64,000 nt of DNA from Chlorobiota bacterium (GCA_028287785.1 JAQBOZ010000018.1:162225-226224); one strand, 5' to 3'; shown: positions 44,511 through 57,295, numbered from the stretch's first letter. Translations and numbers: made by a program. The notes: generated by a model from the sequence alone, not told the origin.

Positions 44511-44604
44511 CGCGCGGGGCAGTGCCCCGCGCAGCAGGAGTTGCGCCCCTCCAGGGCTTGGGAGGCAACACGGCGGATGATGTCCTTCGACAGGCTGCTG
44601 CAAC
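44511..44604. repeat. Family 2 repeat, copy C
   Basis: It starts directly at the glycosidase stop with GCGCGGGGCAGTGCCCCGCG (its own hairpin), then AGGAGTTGCGCCCCTCCAGG, GCTTG and a tail with GTCCTTCGACAGGCTG matching copies A and D. The rest of the gap to the protease gene shows no gene. Confidence 0.6.
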
Positions 44605-44891
44605 AATCGCCCCCGTTACGCGCTAGAACGCGGCTCATCGGGCGGCATGGGAGAAGATGCACGGGAGAAGACGTGCGGGAAAATTCCCCGAGCGGATTAT
44701 CACGGCGTGCGTAAGTTGCCCGCGTTCCTGAACTATCGTCCACCGTGAGAGGAGCCGTGTGCCGGGCACCCGCGCCTGGAACGCCCGATCTCACCGGCGA
44801 CATTCTTCGTCCCCTTCCCGCGAAGACGGTATCGTCGCGCGGATACTCACATCGAGCGTACCGTTTATCCGGTTCCATAATCGAATCCACT

Positions 44892-47828
44892 GTGCACAGA
44901 TCGATCGTTGCCTCGCTTCTTTTCGTATCGCTGGCGGCACTCTCCGCCTGCGGACAGACCGCCAGGGTCGCGGTACAACCCACGCAGAATCCCATCCCCG
45001 GCGACAGCATTCAGAACGGCGGCCGGCAACTCCCATATATCCCGCCCTGGAATTTCATGTCCCTCTCCACCGCCGGAGTGGATACGTTCCTCCTGGAACA
45101 TCCCACCTGCGATGGCCGGGGCGTGGTGATCCTGATCTTCGATACGGGCGTCGATATGTCGATACCGGGACTGCTCCACACATCGACCGGCGGGCCGAAG
45201 GTGATCGATGCGCTCGATTTCTCCCTCTCGAATATCATCAGGTTCAGGCCCGCCAGACTTCAGGGGCAGGGGGCGGCGATGACGGCGACGGGCGATGGCC
45301 TTCCGGTGCGCCTGCGCGGCGTGGGAGAGCTGAATCCCCCGCCGGCCGACAAGGATCTCTACATCGGGATGATGGATGAGGCGATCTACCGGAACAGCTC
45401 CGTGCGCGATTTCGACGGCGACGGCGAATCGGCCTCGAAGTTCGGCGCCATTCTCTATCGCGCCGCCGACGGATGGCGCGTGGTGATCGATACCGACGCC
45501 GACTCCAGCCTCACCGGCGAGAAGCCGGTCGGCAGCTACAGGGAGCGGTTCGAGACGATCCAGTTCAAACAGCGCTCGGCCGAGACGAATTCCCCACTGA
45601 CGTTCGCGGCATCGATCAACGCGGACGCGAAAACAGTCGCCTTCCACTACGACATGGGCGGGCACGGCACGCACGTGGCAGGCATCGCCGCCGGCAACGG
45701 GATCAACAACGAGCCGGGCTTCAACGGGATGGCGCCGGGGGCCGAGATCATCTCCGGCAAATTCGCCGGCGACACCGCCGATGACAACACCGTCACCGGA
45801 AGCATGAAGCGCGCCTACGAGTACGCCGGCGCCCTCTCCGATTCGCTCCAGCGGTTTCACAAGCCGGTCGTCGTGAACATGAGCTTCGGCATCGGAGCCG
45901 CGCTGGAGGGACGCGCCGATATCGAACAGTTCCTGGATACGCTCCTCCCCGCCCACCCCAACCTCTACGTCGTGACATCGGCGGGGAACGAGGGGCCGGG
46001 GCTCTCCTCCGTCGGCATTCCGGCATCCGCCAGCAGGATGATCACCGTCGGGGCGGTGCTGCCGAAAGGGATCGGTCGCGACGGCTACAAGGCGGCGCTG
46101 GACCGGGATATCATCTGGGACTTCTCCTCGCGCGGAGGCGAGGTGGACAAGCCGGATGTGATGGCCCCTGGAACCGCTGTCAGCACCATCCCGCGATACG
46201 CGTTCGAGTCGCGGGAGAGCGGCACATCGATGGCGAGCCCGTATACAACCGGCGTGGTGGCCGTCCTTCTCAGCGCAATGCGCCAGGAGGATTCAACCTG
46301 GATGCCGACGCAGGAGCTGATGCGCCGCGCGCTCCGCTATTCCGGGCATCTGATGCCGGACTACGCCCCGATCGAACAGGGGGGCGGGTTGATCAACGTC
46401 CGCCGCGCCTACTCGCTCCTCCGCGATTACAAGCGGAGCGGCTTCGCGGGCGATCTTCAGCTCTACAAAATCTCCACGACATCGCCGAATTATCCCGACG
46501 GTCGCGGCACCACCGCATTCTGGCGGAGCGCCTACGTCCCCGGCGATGACTGGCGGCAGACCTTCACAATATCCCGCTACATCCCACGCGTGAACGCCGA
46601 CCAGACCGACGATTTCTTCCGCGCCTACAACCTGGAATCGACAGCCCCCTGGCTCCACACGGTGCAGAGCAATGTCTACATCCGCAACCGCGACAACGCG
46701 CAGGTGGATGTGATCTACGATCGCGACAAGATGGCCGAGCCGGGCCTCTACTCCGCATCGATCATCGGCCGCCGCGCCAGCGCCAGGGGGCCGGCGGCCG
46801 GCGAGGAGCGGGAGTTCGAGCTGATCAACACGGTCATCGTCCCCTATCTCTTCTCCCCGGAGAAGAGCTACACCGTTACCACGCCGACGCAGAAGCTCCC
46901 GGCCGGCGTGACGCGCCATTTCTTCTTTGCCCCCCCGGCCGGAGCCGCCGCCATCACCTTCACCCTCTCGGTGCCGAAGGGCTCGCGCTCCAACGTCTCC
47001 GGGAAGGTCGCCGACAGGCTGGGCGTCACCTCCAACTACCTTCCCCGCGTGAAGGGGACGGAGCGGAGCGAGGGATCGAACACGATCGCGATCGGGGCGC
47101 TTGGCGACGGTGTGATCGATGTGGTTGTGCAGGCCGACGCGTTCGAGGGATCGGGCGATGTCTCCGAGTTCACGCTTACCGCCAGCGCGGTGATGTTCAG
47201 CCTGAAGCCGGTGGTGGAGAACTACGGCGACACCCGGCAGTTGAAGGTTGATGTCCGCAACACCGGCAACGAGCCGCTTCGCGGGGATTTCACCTACACG
47301 ATCAAGGGGTATGGCCGCACCATCCGCGACACGATCCACGGCAGCGGATTCTCCCGCCCGTTTGTGATGCGGAAGGGGGATGGCGCCCTCTGGCTCTCCC
47401 CCAGATTCAGCGACGAGGACTATATGCACGCCACCGATATCCTGATCCGCATCGTGGATGCCTCGGGCGCGGTGCAGGCGCAGGAGGCGCTCAACACGCC
47501 ATCGACATGGCTCTTCCTCCCGAACTTCAACAAGGACGAGGACAGCGCGATCTACCGCATGGAGGTTGTCTTCGGCGCGGCAAACTACACGCATCCGCTG
47601 ACGATCCCGTTCGAGATCGAGGAGAACCACATGCGCCCGAGCGACCCGCGATCGTTGGGGGGATACTCCAGCCCCGATCTGATGCCGTTTATCCCGGCAA
47701 CCTACGCGGCAAGGCTCCCATCGATTTCCGACATCCCGAAAGGATACGGCTATCACGCGCTGGGCGAGATCGATTTCAAGCCGCGCGGGAGCGAGCAGCC
47801 GATCACATTCGATTTTCCCATTCCATAG
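44892..47828 (+). CDS. Lipoprotein subtilisin-family serine protease
   Basis: 978 residues from GTG 44892, chosen because it gives a signal peptide ending in a lipobox (ALSAC, Cys20); the frame is open to 44745. The S8 catalytic triad is present: Asp84 in VILIFDTGVD, His258 in GGHGTHVAGIAAG, Ser446 in GTSMASPYTTGV, with oxyanion Asn366 in SAGNEGPG. The roughly 170 residues between Asp and His are an insertion as in tripeptidyl-peptidase-II-like subtilases. A large beta-rich C-terminal half (about 500-978) resembles TPPII-type or Fn3-like domains. It should be a membrane-attached envelope peptidase. A lipoprotein gene follows on the same strand. Confidence 0.85.
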   Translation: MHRSIVASLLFVSLAALSACGQTARVAVQPTQNPIPGDSIQNGGRQLPYIPPWNFMSLSTAGVDTFLLEHPTCDGRGVVILIFDTGVDMSIPGLLHTSTGGPKVIDALDFSLSNIIRFRPARLQGQGAAMTATGDGLPVRLRGVGELNPPPADKDLYIGMMDEAIYRNSSVRDFDGDGESASKFGAILYRAADGWRVVIDTDADSSLTGEKPVGSYRERFETIQFKQRSAETNSPLTFAASINADAKTVAFHYDMGGHGTHVAGIAAGNGINNEPGFNGMAPGAEIISGKFAGDTADDNTVTGSMKRAYEYAGALSDSLQRFHKPVVVNMSFGIGAALEGRADIEQFLDTLLPAHPNLYVVTSAGNEGPGLSSVGIPASASRMITVGAVLPKGIGRDGYKAALDRDIIWDFSSRGGEVDKPDVMAPGTAVSTIPRYAFESRESGTSMASPYTTGVVAVLLSAMRQEDSTWMPTQELMRRALRYSGHLMPDYAPIEQGGGLINVRRAYSLLRDYKRSGFAGDLQLYKISTTSPNYPDGRGTTAFWRSAYVPGDDWRQTFTISRYIPRVNADQTDDFFRAYNLESTAPWLHTVQSNVYIRNRDNAQVDVIYDRDKMAEPGLYSASIIGRRASARGPAAGEEREFELINTVIVPYLFSPEKSYTVTTPTQKLPAGVTRHFFFAPPAGAAAITFTLSVPKGSRSNVSGKVADRLGVTSNYLPRVKGTERSEGSNTIAIGALGDGVIDVVVQADAFEGSGDVSEFTLTASAVMFSLKPVVENYGDTRQLKVDVRNTGNEPLRGDFTYTIKGYGRTIRDTIHGSGFSRPFVMRKGDGALWLSPRFSDEDYMHATDILIRIVDASGAVQAQEALNTPSTWLFLPNFNKDEDSAIYRMEVVFGAANYTHPLTIPFEIEENHMRPSDPRSLGGYSSPDLMPFIPATYAARLPSISDIPKGYGYHALGEIDFKPRGSEQPITFDFPIP

Positions 47829-47939
47829 CGGATCGGTGAAGGCGGGCACGGCGTGCGACGCAATTCAATAATCCCACAGCATTCCATCGGCTCCCTCCCG
47901 GCACCTCCGCGGAGGGAGCATCGTATCAACCGGATCATC

Positions 47940-48767
47940 ATGATTTCCACGCTCATCAAAGCCACGGCCATCTCCACGCTGGCGCTCATCGCCTGCTCGC
48001 GCGCTCCCCGTCCCGACGACGCACCTAAATCGATTCCCTCCGCGGCACCGGCACCCTCAACTCCCCCGGATTCAACAGATGGCGGGGACTTGTACACTGG
48101 AACCATCGGCAACAATATCCCGATACGAATGAGGCTCCGGCGGCAGGGCGCCAAGCTTGGCGGCACGTATCAGTACGTCAAGGTGGGGAAGGATCTGGAG
48201 TTGAGCGGGACGGTAAGCCCCGACGGGCGCATCGAGATGGATGAGTATCATGGAGGCGAGATGTCGACCGGGAAATTCGTCGGCAGCTTTGTTGGCAACA
48301 CGCTGATCGAGGGGGTGTGGATCGAGGGAGTCAGGGGAGAACCGAAGCAGCTCCCCTTCACGCTCAGGCTGAACAAGCCGGCGGGTGTGGCTGATTTCAC
48401 CGGCTCCTGGACCTATGAAAACGATGGCTATGTCTTCTCGCTCGATCTGGGAGTACGGGGCGATTCGGTGTTCGGCTATCACTGCGCCGTCACCAAGAAC
48501 GCAACCCGCGTGGACTGCAACGATCTCCACGACGATCCGAGCCGTTCCGAGGAGCCCCCCACCCCGTCGATCCTCGGGACCATCAGGGGAAATATCGCCA
48601 CGGTGATCTTCCACAGCGCCTACGGGGTGGACTCGCTCGGCGAGCCCGTAAGCGGCCAGGCGACGATAACCCTCAACGGCGACGCGATCGACTGGAAGAT
48701 CACGGGCAACGCCGATGGCGATTACTACCTGGCGCGCGAGGCAGTGCTGAAGCGCGCCGGCCGGTAA
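47940..48767 (+). CDS. Lipoprotein of unknown function
   Basis: 275 residues from ATG 47940, with a signal peptide and lipobox (LALIACS). A Pro/Ser/Asp-rich linker follows. The mature part is beta-rich with a repeated layout: GTIGNNIPIRMRLRRQGAKL...GTYQYVKVGKDLELSGTVSP, then FTGSWTYENDGYVFSLDL. This resembles small lipocalin- or calycin-like lipoproteins but is not assigned. The frame extends to 47853, where the residues are repeat-like. It lies about 110 bp after the subtilase gene and may be cotranscribed. Confidence 0.6.
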   Translation: MISTLIKATAISTLALIACSRAPRPDDAPKSIPSAAPAPSTPPDSTDGGDLYTGTIGNNIPIRMRLRRQGAKLGGTYQYVKVGKDLELSGTVSPDGRIEMDEYHGGEMSTGKFVGSFVGNTLIEGVWIEGVRGEPKQLPFTLRLNKPAGVADFTGSWTYENDGYVFSLDLGVRGDSVFGYHCAVTKNATRVDCNDLHDDPSRSEEPPTPSILGTIRGNIATVIFHSAYGVDSLGEPVSGQATITLNGDAIDWKITGNADGDYYLAREAVLKRAGR

Positions 48768-48872
48768 CGTTCAACAATCATCCCCGGTTCCCTGATCGAT
48801 GGGGCCGGGGTTACGGGCGAATATCGCCATCGCCATCCCGTCACAAACTCATTCGTTTCGTATACTGCACGC

Positions 48873-50912
48873 ATGGTTGATGAATCTTCGGAAGAGAGCG
48901 GGCTGACCGTCCCCGAGCGATCGGAGAAGCCGGCGCCGCGGAAAACCTTCGTGCTGAAGCGACGGAGCGAGGTGGAGAGCGGGCCCACGTTCCGCATCCG
49001 CTACGCCGATGAGCTGAACGCCGCGCAGCTTGCGGTGGTTGAACGGATCGAGGGGCCGGTGCTGGTGGTGGCCGGGGCGGGGACGGGGAAAACCCGCACG
49101 CTGATCTATCGCGTTGCGCGGATGATCGAGATGGGAATCCGTCCCGAGAACATCCTCCTGCTCACCTTCACCCGCAAGGCCTCGCAGGAGATGCTCCGCA
49201 GAGCCGCGGCGCTGGTCGGCACCAGGGCGGAGCAGGTGCAGGGGGGAACGTTCCACTCCTTCGCGAACATCACCCTGCGAAAGCACGGCTCGGCACTCGG
49301 CTATGGGAGCAACTTCACGATTCTCGACCAGGGGGATTGCGAGGATGTGATCAACCTTCTCCGCGCCCGGATGGGCTTCGACGCCAAGGGGCTCCGCTTT
49401 CCGCGCAAGCAGACGCTGGCGTCGATGATCTCGTCATCGGTCAACCGGCTGACGCCGGTGGAGCAGATCATCGATGATGATTACCCGCAGTACAGGAAGC
49501 AGACGGCGGAGATCGAGAAGGTCGCCAGGGGCTATCAGGAATACAAGCGCCAGCACAACCTGATGGACTACGATGATCTGCTGATCAACATGTCCACGCT
49601 CGTGGAGCAGTCACCGGAACTCCGCGAGCGGCTTGCCGGCCTCCACCGCTACATCATGGTGGATGAATATCAGGACACCAACAAGCTCCAGCACGAGATC
49701 ATCCGCATGCTCGGGCAGAAGCATGGCAACGTGATGGCGGTCGGCGATGACTCGCAATCGATCTACAGCTTTCGCGGCGCGAACTTCAGGAACATCATGG
49801 ATTTCCCGAAGGCGTTTCCCGGCACCGAGGTGATCACGCTGGAGGAGAACTATCGCTCCACGCAGCCCATTCTTGATCTGACCAACGAGGTGCTCCGCTC
49901 CGCGATCGAGAAGTACGAAAAGCATCTCTTCACCCGGCGCACGAGCGGCGAGCCGCCGGTGATCATCTCCACCGCCGATGAGCAGTTGCAGTCGCAGTTT
50001 ATCGTGCAGCGGGTGCTGGAACTGCGCGAGGAGGGGATCGAACTGAATGATATCGCCGTCCTCTTCCGGTCCAGCTTCCTCTCGTTCGATCTGGAGATCG
50101 AGCTGAACAAGGCGAACATCCCCTACATCAAGATGGGGGGATTCAGGTTCATCGAAACCGCGCATGTGAAGGATCTGATATCCTACCTCCGCGTCATCCA
50201 TAACCCGAAGGATGTGGTAAGCTGGAACCGCGTGCTGCTTCTGCTTCCCGGCGTTGGCCCGCGGACGGCGCAGAGGGTGCTCGACGAGATCGCCGGCGAT
50301 CGGCTGAGGCTGGGCCCCGGCAGCGATGAGCTTGCGCGGCGGATTGGAAACGACGCCATCGGCGACATGTTCGCCATGCTGACGGAGTTGCAGAACGACC
50401 GGCTCTCGGTGCCGGAGAAGGTGGACCGCCTGGTGGAGTACTACCGCCCGATCATGCAGGGGAAGTACGACGATTACACGAAGCGTCTGAAGGATGTGGA
50501 GATGTTCGCGGAGATCGCCGCGCGCTACCGGTCGCTCAACTCCTTCCTCGCCGATATGGCGCTGGAGCCGCCGACCGAATCGGTGATCGGGATGGAGCCG
50601 GGGCATGAGGATGAGAAGCTGATCCTCTCCACCATCCACTCGGCCAAGGGGCTGGAGTACAACACCGTCTTTGTGATCTGGGCGCTCGATGGAAGGTTCC
50701 CCTCCGTCTATTCCGCCAGCAGCCTGGACGCAATCGAGGAGGAGCGCCGCCTGATGTACGTGGCAACCACGCGGGCAAAGGACCGCCTGATCATCACCTA
50801 TCCCACCAACATCTACGACCGCGAGAGCGGCATGGTCCTCTCCAAACCATCGCGATTCCTGGACGGGATACCGGAGGAGATCGCCGAACGATGGGTTGTG
50901 AGCCAGGAATAG
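48873..50912 (+). CDS. UvrD/PcrA-like ATP-dependent DNA helicase
   Basis: 679 residues, superfamily 1A. Motifs in order: Q-motif LNAAQLAVVERIEGP, Walker A AGAGTGKTRT, LLTFTRKASQEML, GGTFHSFAN, Walker B VDEYQDTN, VGDDSQSIYSFRGAN, LEENYRS, a 2A/2B region, LSTIHSAKGLEYNTVF and YVATTRAKDRLI. A basic 45-residue N-terminal tail precedes the core. It is closest to UvrD/Rep/PcrA, which unwind DNA in repair and replication restart. At about 680 residues it lacks the long C-terminal nuclease domain of AddA/RecB. It is monocistronic and convergent with the next gene. Confidence 0.93.
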   Translation: MVDESSEESGLTVPERSEKPAPRKTFVLKRRSEVESGPTFRIRYADELNAAQLAVVERIEGPVLVVAGAGTGKTRTLIYRVARMIEMGIRPENILLLTFTRKASQEMLRRAAALVGTRAEQVQGGTFHSFANITLRKHGSALGYGSNFTILDQGDCEDVINLLRARMGFDAKGLRFPRKQTLASMISSSVNRLTPVEQIIDDDYPQYRKQTAEIEKVARGYQEYKRQHNLMDYDDLLINMSTLVEQSPELRERLAGLHRYIMVDEYQDTNKLQHEIIRMLGQKHGNVMAVGDDSQSIYSFRGANFRNIMDFPKAFPGTEVITLEENYRSTQPILDLTNEVLRSAIEKYEKHLFTRRTSGEPPVIISTADEQLQSQFIVQRVLELREEGIELNDIAVLFRSSFLSFDLEIELNKANIPYIKMGGFRFIETAHVKDLISYLRVIHNPKDVVSWNRVLLLLPGVGPRTAQRVLDEIAGDRLRLGPGSDELARRIGNDAIGDMFAMLTELQNDRLSVPEKVDRLVEYYRPIMQGKYDDYTKRLKDVEMFAEIAARYRSLNSFLADMALEPPTESVIGMEPGHEDEKLILSTIHSAKGLEYNTVFVIWALDGRFPSVYSASSLDAIEEERRLMYVATTRAKDRLIITYPTNIYDRESGMVLSKPSRFLDGIPEEIAERWVVSQE

Positions 50913-50992
50913 AGCGTTGAGACGATGTATGAACCGCCCCGACCCGATGCTACCGGAATTTCAACGTGTAGATAACAATGCGGTACGTTGGA

Positions 50993-51700
50993 TTATTCCC
51001 CGCACACCGCGCTCTCCAGCGCCCGCTGTTTCTTCGTGACCTGTTTGGTGGTCTTCGAACGGAGAATGTCTTTTCCTTTCCTGTCGGTCCTGTGCGATTC
51101 CGAGATCTGCACGCCGGTGATATAGTTGGTGCTCACCGAGCTCCAATCGCCGGTGAGACGATCGTTGTCGACCGCGTCCAGGCCTATCAGCATAAACGAT
51201 CCGGTCGCCGGGTCCTGGCGGAAGCGATGCGTCGTGGTGGTCATCTCGCGCGAGCCCGCCATCTGCGATACCACGATCACCCCTTTCTGGATCGTCACAA
51301 GCCCGCCGGCGCCGGAGGGATCGCTCAGCGTTCCGCCGCAGAGCGTGCAGCAGAGGAGTTGGGCCGCGGCCCCCTTTCGGTGGAACGCGCCATCCTTTCC
51401 ATGAAGAAGCACCAGCAGCGCACGCGAGCGGTTGTTGGGATGATCATCTGTCTCCGCCGGGAGATCCTGAATAAGATCCAGCACCACATCGCCCACCCCG
51501 TCGCGATCGAGATCGCCGACGATCTTCTCCTCGATCTTCCATCCCGATGGCACAAATGCCTCGGGCGATGCCCCGTTCACCGGCACCCGCGAGAGATCGA
51601 TCGGTGGTGGATCATCCTGCGCCTTCAGGGGAAGCGCCATGCAGAGAAGAAGCCCGAACAGGGCCGTGAGGCATTTGATCGATGTGCTGAAACGTGTCAT
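50993..51700 (-). CDS. Secreted protein with FG-GAP-like motif
   Basis: 235 residues from ATG 51700, with a signal peptide (TRFSTSIKCLTALFGLLLCM then ALPLKAQ); the frame opens back to 51748. One FG-GAP/VCBS-like calcium motif is clear: VGDLDRDGVGDVVLDLI. The rest is beta-rich with a CCTLCGG cysteine cluster. It resembles short bacterial proteins with a single integrin-like repeat, whose role is unknown. It lies on the same strand as proS, about 120 bp downstream, but a shared function is unlikely. Confidence 0.6.
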   Translation of the reverse strand: MTRFSTSIKCLTALFGLLLCMALPLKAQDDPPPIDLSRVPVNGASPEAFVPSGWKIEEKIVGDLDRDGVGDVVLDLIQDLPAETDDHPNNRSRALLVLLHGKDGAFHRKGAAAQLLCCTLCGGTLSDPSGAGGLVTIQKGVIVVSQMAGSREMTTTTHRFRQDPATGSFMLIGLDAVDNDRLTGDWSSVSTNYITGVQISESHRTDRKGKDILRSKTTKQVTKKQRALESAVCGE

Positions 51701-51819
51701 GCTCGATAATCCGATTGGTAGGAATTGAGAATGTGCCGATACGATCATCCCGAAGTTTCAACGTCCCACCCCGGAAAGGCCCCGGCCTTTGGACCGGAAG
51801 CCCATTCCGTTGGACGGTT

Positions 51820-53262
51820 CTAATACGCCCGCGCGAAGAGCGCGACTTCCTTCGCCTCGCCGCCGGTCAGGAAGCAGGTTCCGGTCCCCCCCGGCTGCTC
51901 CATCGGGAAGCAGCGGATGGTGGCGCCGGTCTCCTCCTTCAGCGCGCGCTCCTGCTCGTCGGTGCCGGCCCACCAGGCCCTGGCCCACTTGCCGGCAGCG
52001 ATCGTCTCGCGGAACGCCTCCGGGCTCGTCACGTCGACGATATTCGCGTCGCGGAACTCGATGGCCCGCTGGAGCATTGCGGCCTGGATATCGTCCAGCC
52101 ACGCGCGCGCCTGAACACCGACCTCCGCCGTCGGAATGCCGAACTGCTTCCCCTCCTTCCCCGGCTTGTCGCGCCGCGCAAAGACCACGGCATCCTTCGC
52201 CACATCCTTGGGGCCTATCTCTATCCTGAGCGGCACGCCGCGCATCTCCCACTCGTTGAACTTCCAGCCCGCGGTCTCCTGCTCGCTCAGGTCCGCCTTC
52301 ACTCTGATTCCGGCGTCGCGGAGAATCGCCTCCACCTGCGCGACCTTCTCCTTCACCGGCGGCTTGTCCTCATCCTTGTTCCAGATGGGGACGATGATGA
52401 CCTGCGTCGGCGCCAGCCGTGGCGGAAGCACCAGCCCCTTGTCGTCGCCATGCGTCATGATCACCCCGCCGACCATCCGCGTGCTGACGCCCCACGACGT
52501 CTGCCACACGTACTCCACCTCCCCCTTCTCGCTCTGGAAGCGCGTCTCGAACGCCCGCGCGAAGTTCTGCCCCAGGTTATGGCTGGTGCCGGACTGGAGC
52601 GCCTTGCCATCCCCCATCATCGCCTCGATGGTATAGGAACGGACCGCGCCGGCGAACTTTTCGATGTTCGATTTCCGTCCGGGAATCACCGGGATCGCGG
52701 CCTCGTTCATCGCGAAATCGGTGTAGACGCCGAGCATCTTCAACGTCTCCTCCTCGGCCTCGGCGGCGGTTGCGTGAGCGGTATGCCCCTCCTGCCAGAG
52801 AAACTCCGTGGTCCTCAGAAACGGTCGCGTCCGAAGCTCCCAGCGGACCACGTTCGCCCACTGGTTGATGAGGATCGGGAGATCGCGATAGGACTTCACC
52901 CACTGCGCGTACATATGGTTGATGATGGTCTCCGACGTGGGGCGCACCACGAGCGGCTCCTCCAGCTTCTTCCCGCCGGCATGAGTCACCAGCGCAAGCT
53001 CCGGCGAAAAGCCCTCCACATGCTCCGCCTCCTTCTGAAGAAAGGAATAGGGGATGAACATCGGGAAGTAGGCGTTCTCGTGCCCGGTCGCCTTGAACCG
53101 CCGGTCGAGCTGCGCCTGAATGTGCTCCCAGATCGCGTAGCCGTACGGCCGGATCACCATCGTCCCCTTCACCGGACCGTAGTCCACCAGTTGCGCCCGT
53201 TGAATCACCTCGATATACCAGGCCGAATAGTCCTGGCTGCGCGGCGTGACCGCTTCTGACAT
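51820..53262 (-). CDS. proS: Prolyl-tRNA synthetase (archaeal/eukaryotic-like type)
   Basis: 480 residues. It carries class II motifs: motif 1 region (ENAYFPMFIPYSFLQKEAEH), motif 2 RWELRTRPFLRTTEFLWQEG, and motif 3-like GGVIMTHGDDKGLVLPPRLA. The anticodon-binding domain follows (APTQVIIVPIWNK), and then the C-terminal domain ending in Tyr (VALFARAY), which marks the archaeal/eukaryotic-type ProS rather than the bacterial type with an INS editing domain. It charges tRNA-Pro. Such ProS enzymes are common in Bacteroidota. A family 1 element begins about 100 bp upstream. Confidence 0.96.
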   Translation of the reverse strand: MSEAVTPRSQDYSAWYIEVIQRAQLVDYGPVKGTMVIRPYGYAIWEHIQAQLDRRFKATGHENAYFPMFIPYSFLQKEAEHVEGFSPELALVTHAGGKKLEEPLVVRPTSETIINHMYAQWVKSYRDLPILINQWANVVRWELRTRPFLRTTEFLWQEGHTAHATAAEAEEETLKMLGVYTDFAMNEAAIPVIPGRKSNIEKFAGAVRSYTIEAMMGDGKALQSGTSHNLGQNFARAFETRFQSEKGEVEYVWQTSWGVSTRMVGGVIMTHGDDKGLVLPPRLAPTQVIIVPIWNKDEDKPPVKEKVAQVEAILRDAGIRVKADLSEQETAGWKFNEWEMRGVPLRIEIGPKDVAKDAVVFARRDKPGKEGKQFGIPTAEVGVQARAWLDDIQAAMLQRAIEFRDANIVDVTSPEAFRETIAAGKWARAWWAGTDEQERALKEETGATIRCFPMEQPGGTGTCFLTGGEAKEVALFARAY

Positions 53263-53359
53263 TGTTCTGCTCCTATGCTGCTGATAAGGATCTCGTGCTC
53301 ATGATGTAGAGGGCCAATATACGCCTTGAGCGATAGAAGACAGCACATGCCCGCGCGGA

Positions 53360-53648
53360 GGTAGTGACTCAGTCTGGGGCGGGGTTCATACGGCCCGAAA
53401 TCATGGAGAGCATCCGGCACCGCCTTCCCAGCCCCATCGGGGCGTACCGGTTGTAGCAATGCCACGCCTCTTGTGATCGCAAGCTCCATCGGAGCGTACC
53501 ATGCCGCCTGGATGGGGGATGGTACGCTCCGATGGAGCTTGAGGAACGGGGACATCGTTGCTGCAACCGGCGCGCTCCGATGGAGCTTGAAGAGTGGTAA
53601 AGGGATCGATGATCGTTCAGGGGGACGGATTCAACATAAGTCACTGCC
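53360..53648. mobile_element. Family 1 element with inverted ends and flanking direct repeats (MITE-like)
   Basis: The ends are inverted: GGTAGTGACTCAGT at 53360 and ATAAGTCACTGCC at 53636-53648. Directly outside, the 12-mer GCCCGCGCGGAG occurs at 53349-53360 and again at 53646-53657, as a target-site duplication would. Inside, a 22-bp inverted repeat (arms 53481-53502 and 53519-53540, beginning AAGCTCCATCGGAGCG) is nested in outer arms ACCGGTTGTAGCAATG and TCGTTGCTGCAACCGG. It has no transposase gene, so any movement would need one in trans. Confidence 0.6.
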
Positions 53649-53711
53649 CGCGCGGAGATCGCCGGCCGTTACATCGATTCCGCCCACTGTCAATCAGAAC
53701 AACGGCGTCTC

Positions 53712-54062
53712 ATGCCGGCAACAGCACAGATGACCACCATGATTCGATCGAGCCTTCATCCCCGGACATTCGCAATTGTCACCGCCATCATCACAATCGG
53801 GATCAGCTCGTGCGCGCCGGTCTATTTTTCCCCGCCGGCATCCACTCCCCTCTTCACCAACGCCGGCGAGGTTCAGATGGCCGGCGCGATCAGCACGGCA
53901 GGAGGTGGAGGGGAGATCGCATGCTCCCCCATGCAGCATCTCGGCGTGATCGAACTGCAGAGCGGGGCATCGGCGGGGCTCAGTGGCAACCGGGGATTCG
54001 ACTGGCTGCCGATGATGATGTCCCTCGGCTTCCGGCTCTTTCTCTGGAAAGCGAAAGAGTAG
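53712..54062 (+). CDS. Short lipoprotein, probably truncated
   Basis: 116 residues, or fewer if ATG 53730 or 53739 is the start. A signal peptide ends in a lipobox (IGISSC). The mature N-terminus, APVYFSPPASTPLFTNAGEV followed by GAISTAGGGGEIACSPMQHLGVI, resembles the start of a group of longer (200-plus residue) Bacteroidota outer-membrane-associated lipoproteins. The C-terminus here is short and hydrophobic (WLPMMMSLGFRLFLWKAKE). Either it is a short family member or it lost its C-terminal barrel-like part. It lies next to the MITE-like element. Confidence 0.5.
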   Translation: MPATAQMTTMIRSSLHPRTFAIVTAIITIGISSCAPVYFSPPASTPLFTNAGEVQMAGAISTAGGGGEIACSPMQHLGVIELQSGASAGLSGNRGFDWLPMMMSLGFRLFLWKAKE

Positions 54063-54405
54063 CGACGCCCCCCGCGAAGAAAATATCCCCGTCCGAAAAC
54101 ACTCCGTCACCACCAAGAGTTTGCGCCACTCCCCGCGATTCCCGAAGTTTATCGGCTGAACTCCGGCCGCGCGGCCCGAAAGCTCGGAAACAGGGGCGGG
54201 GACCATGAAACGGCGCACGAAAATTCACGAACCGTATGAATCTTCGCGCCGGTTCCTCCCGTTCAACCTGGAACCGGCATCGGAACCCACCGGCCCACCT
54301 CATACGGCGTGCCGGTGCCGCCCGCCCGCCGGCCTCCCCGAGCCCCACCCGGCTCGCTGCTCATCGAAATCTCAATCGCGTACTCATATATCAGGGGATA
54401 CCGCA
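54063..54405. other. Intergenic before acnA, no gene
   Basis: About 343 bp. The acnA frame stays open back to 54205, but it is Pro/Arg rich there and precedes the AGGGG ribosome-binding site, so it is treated as leader. No repeat or hairpin stands out. Confidence 0.4.
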
Positions 54406-57267
<2,862 letters not shown>

Positions 57268-57295
57268 TCGGATCGAAATCGAAGGGCTGATTGAT

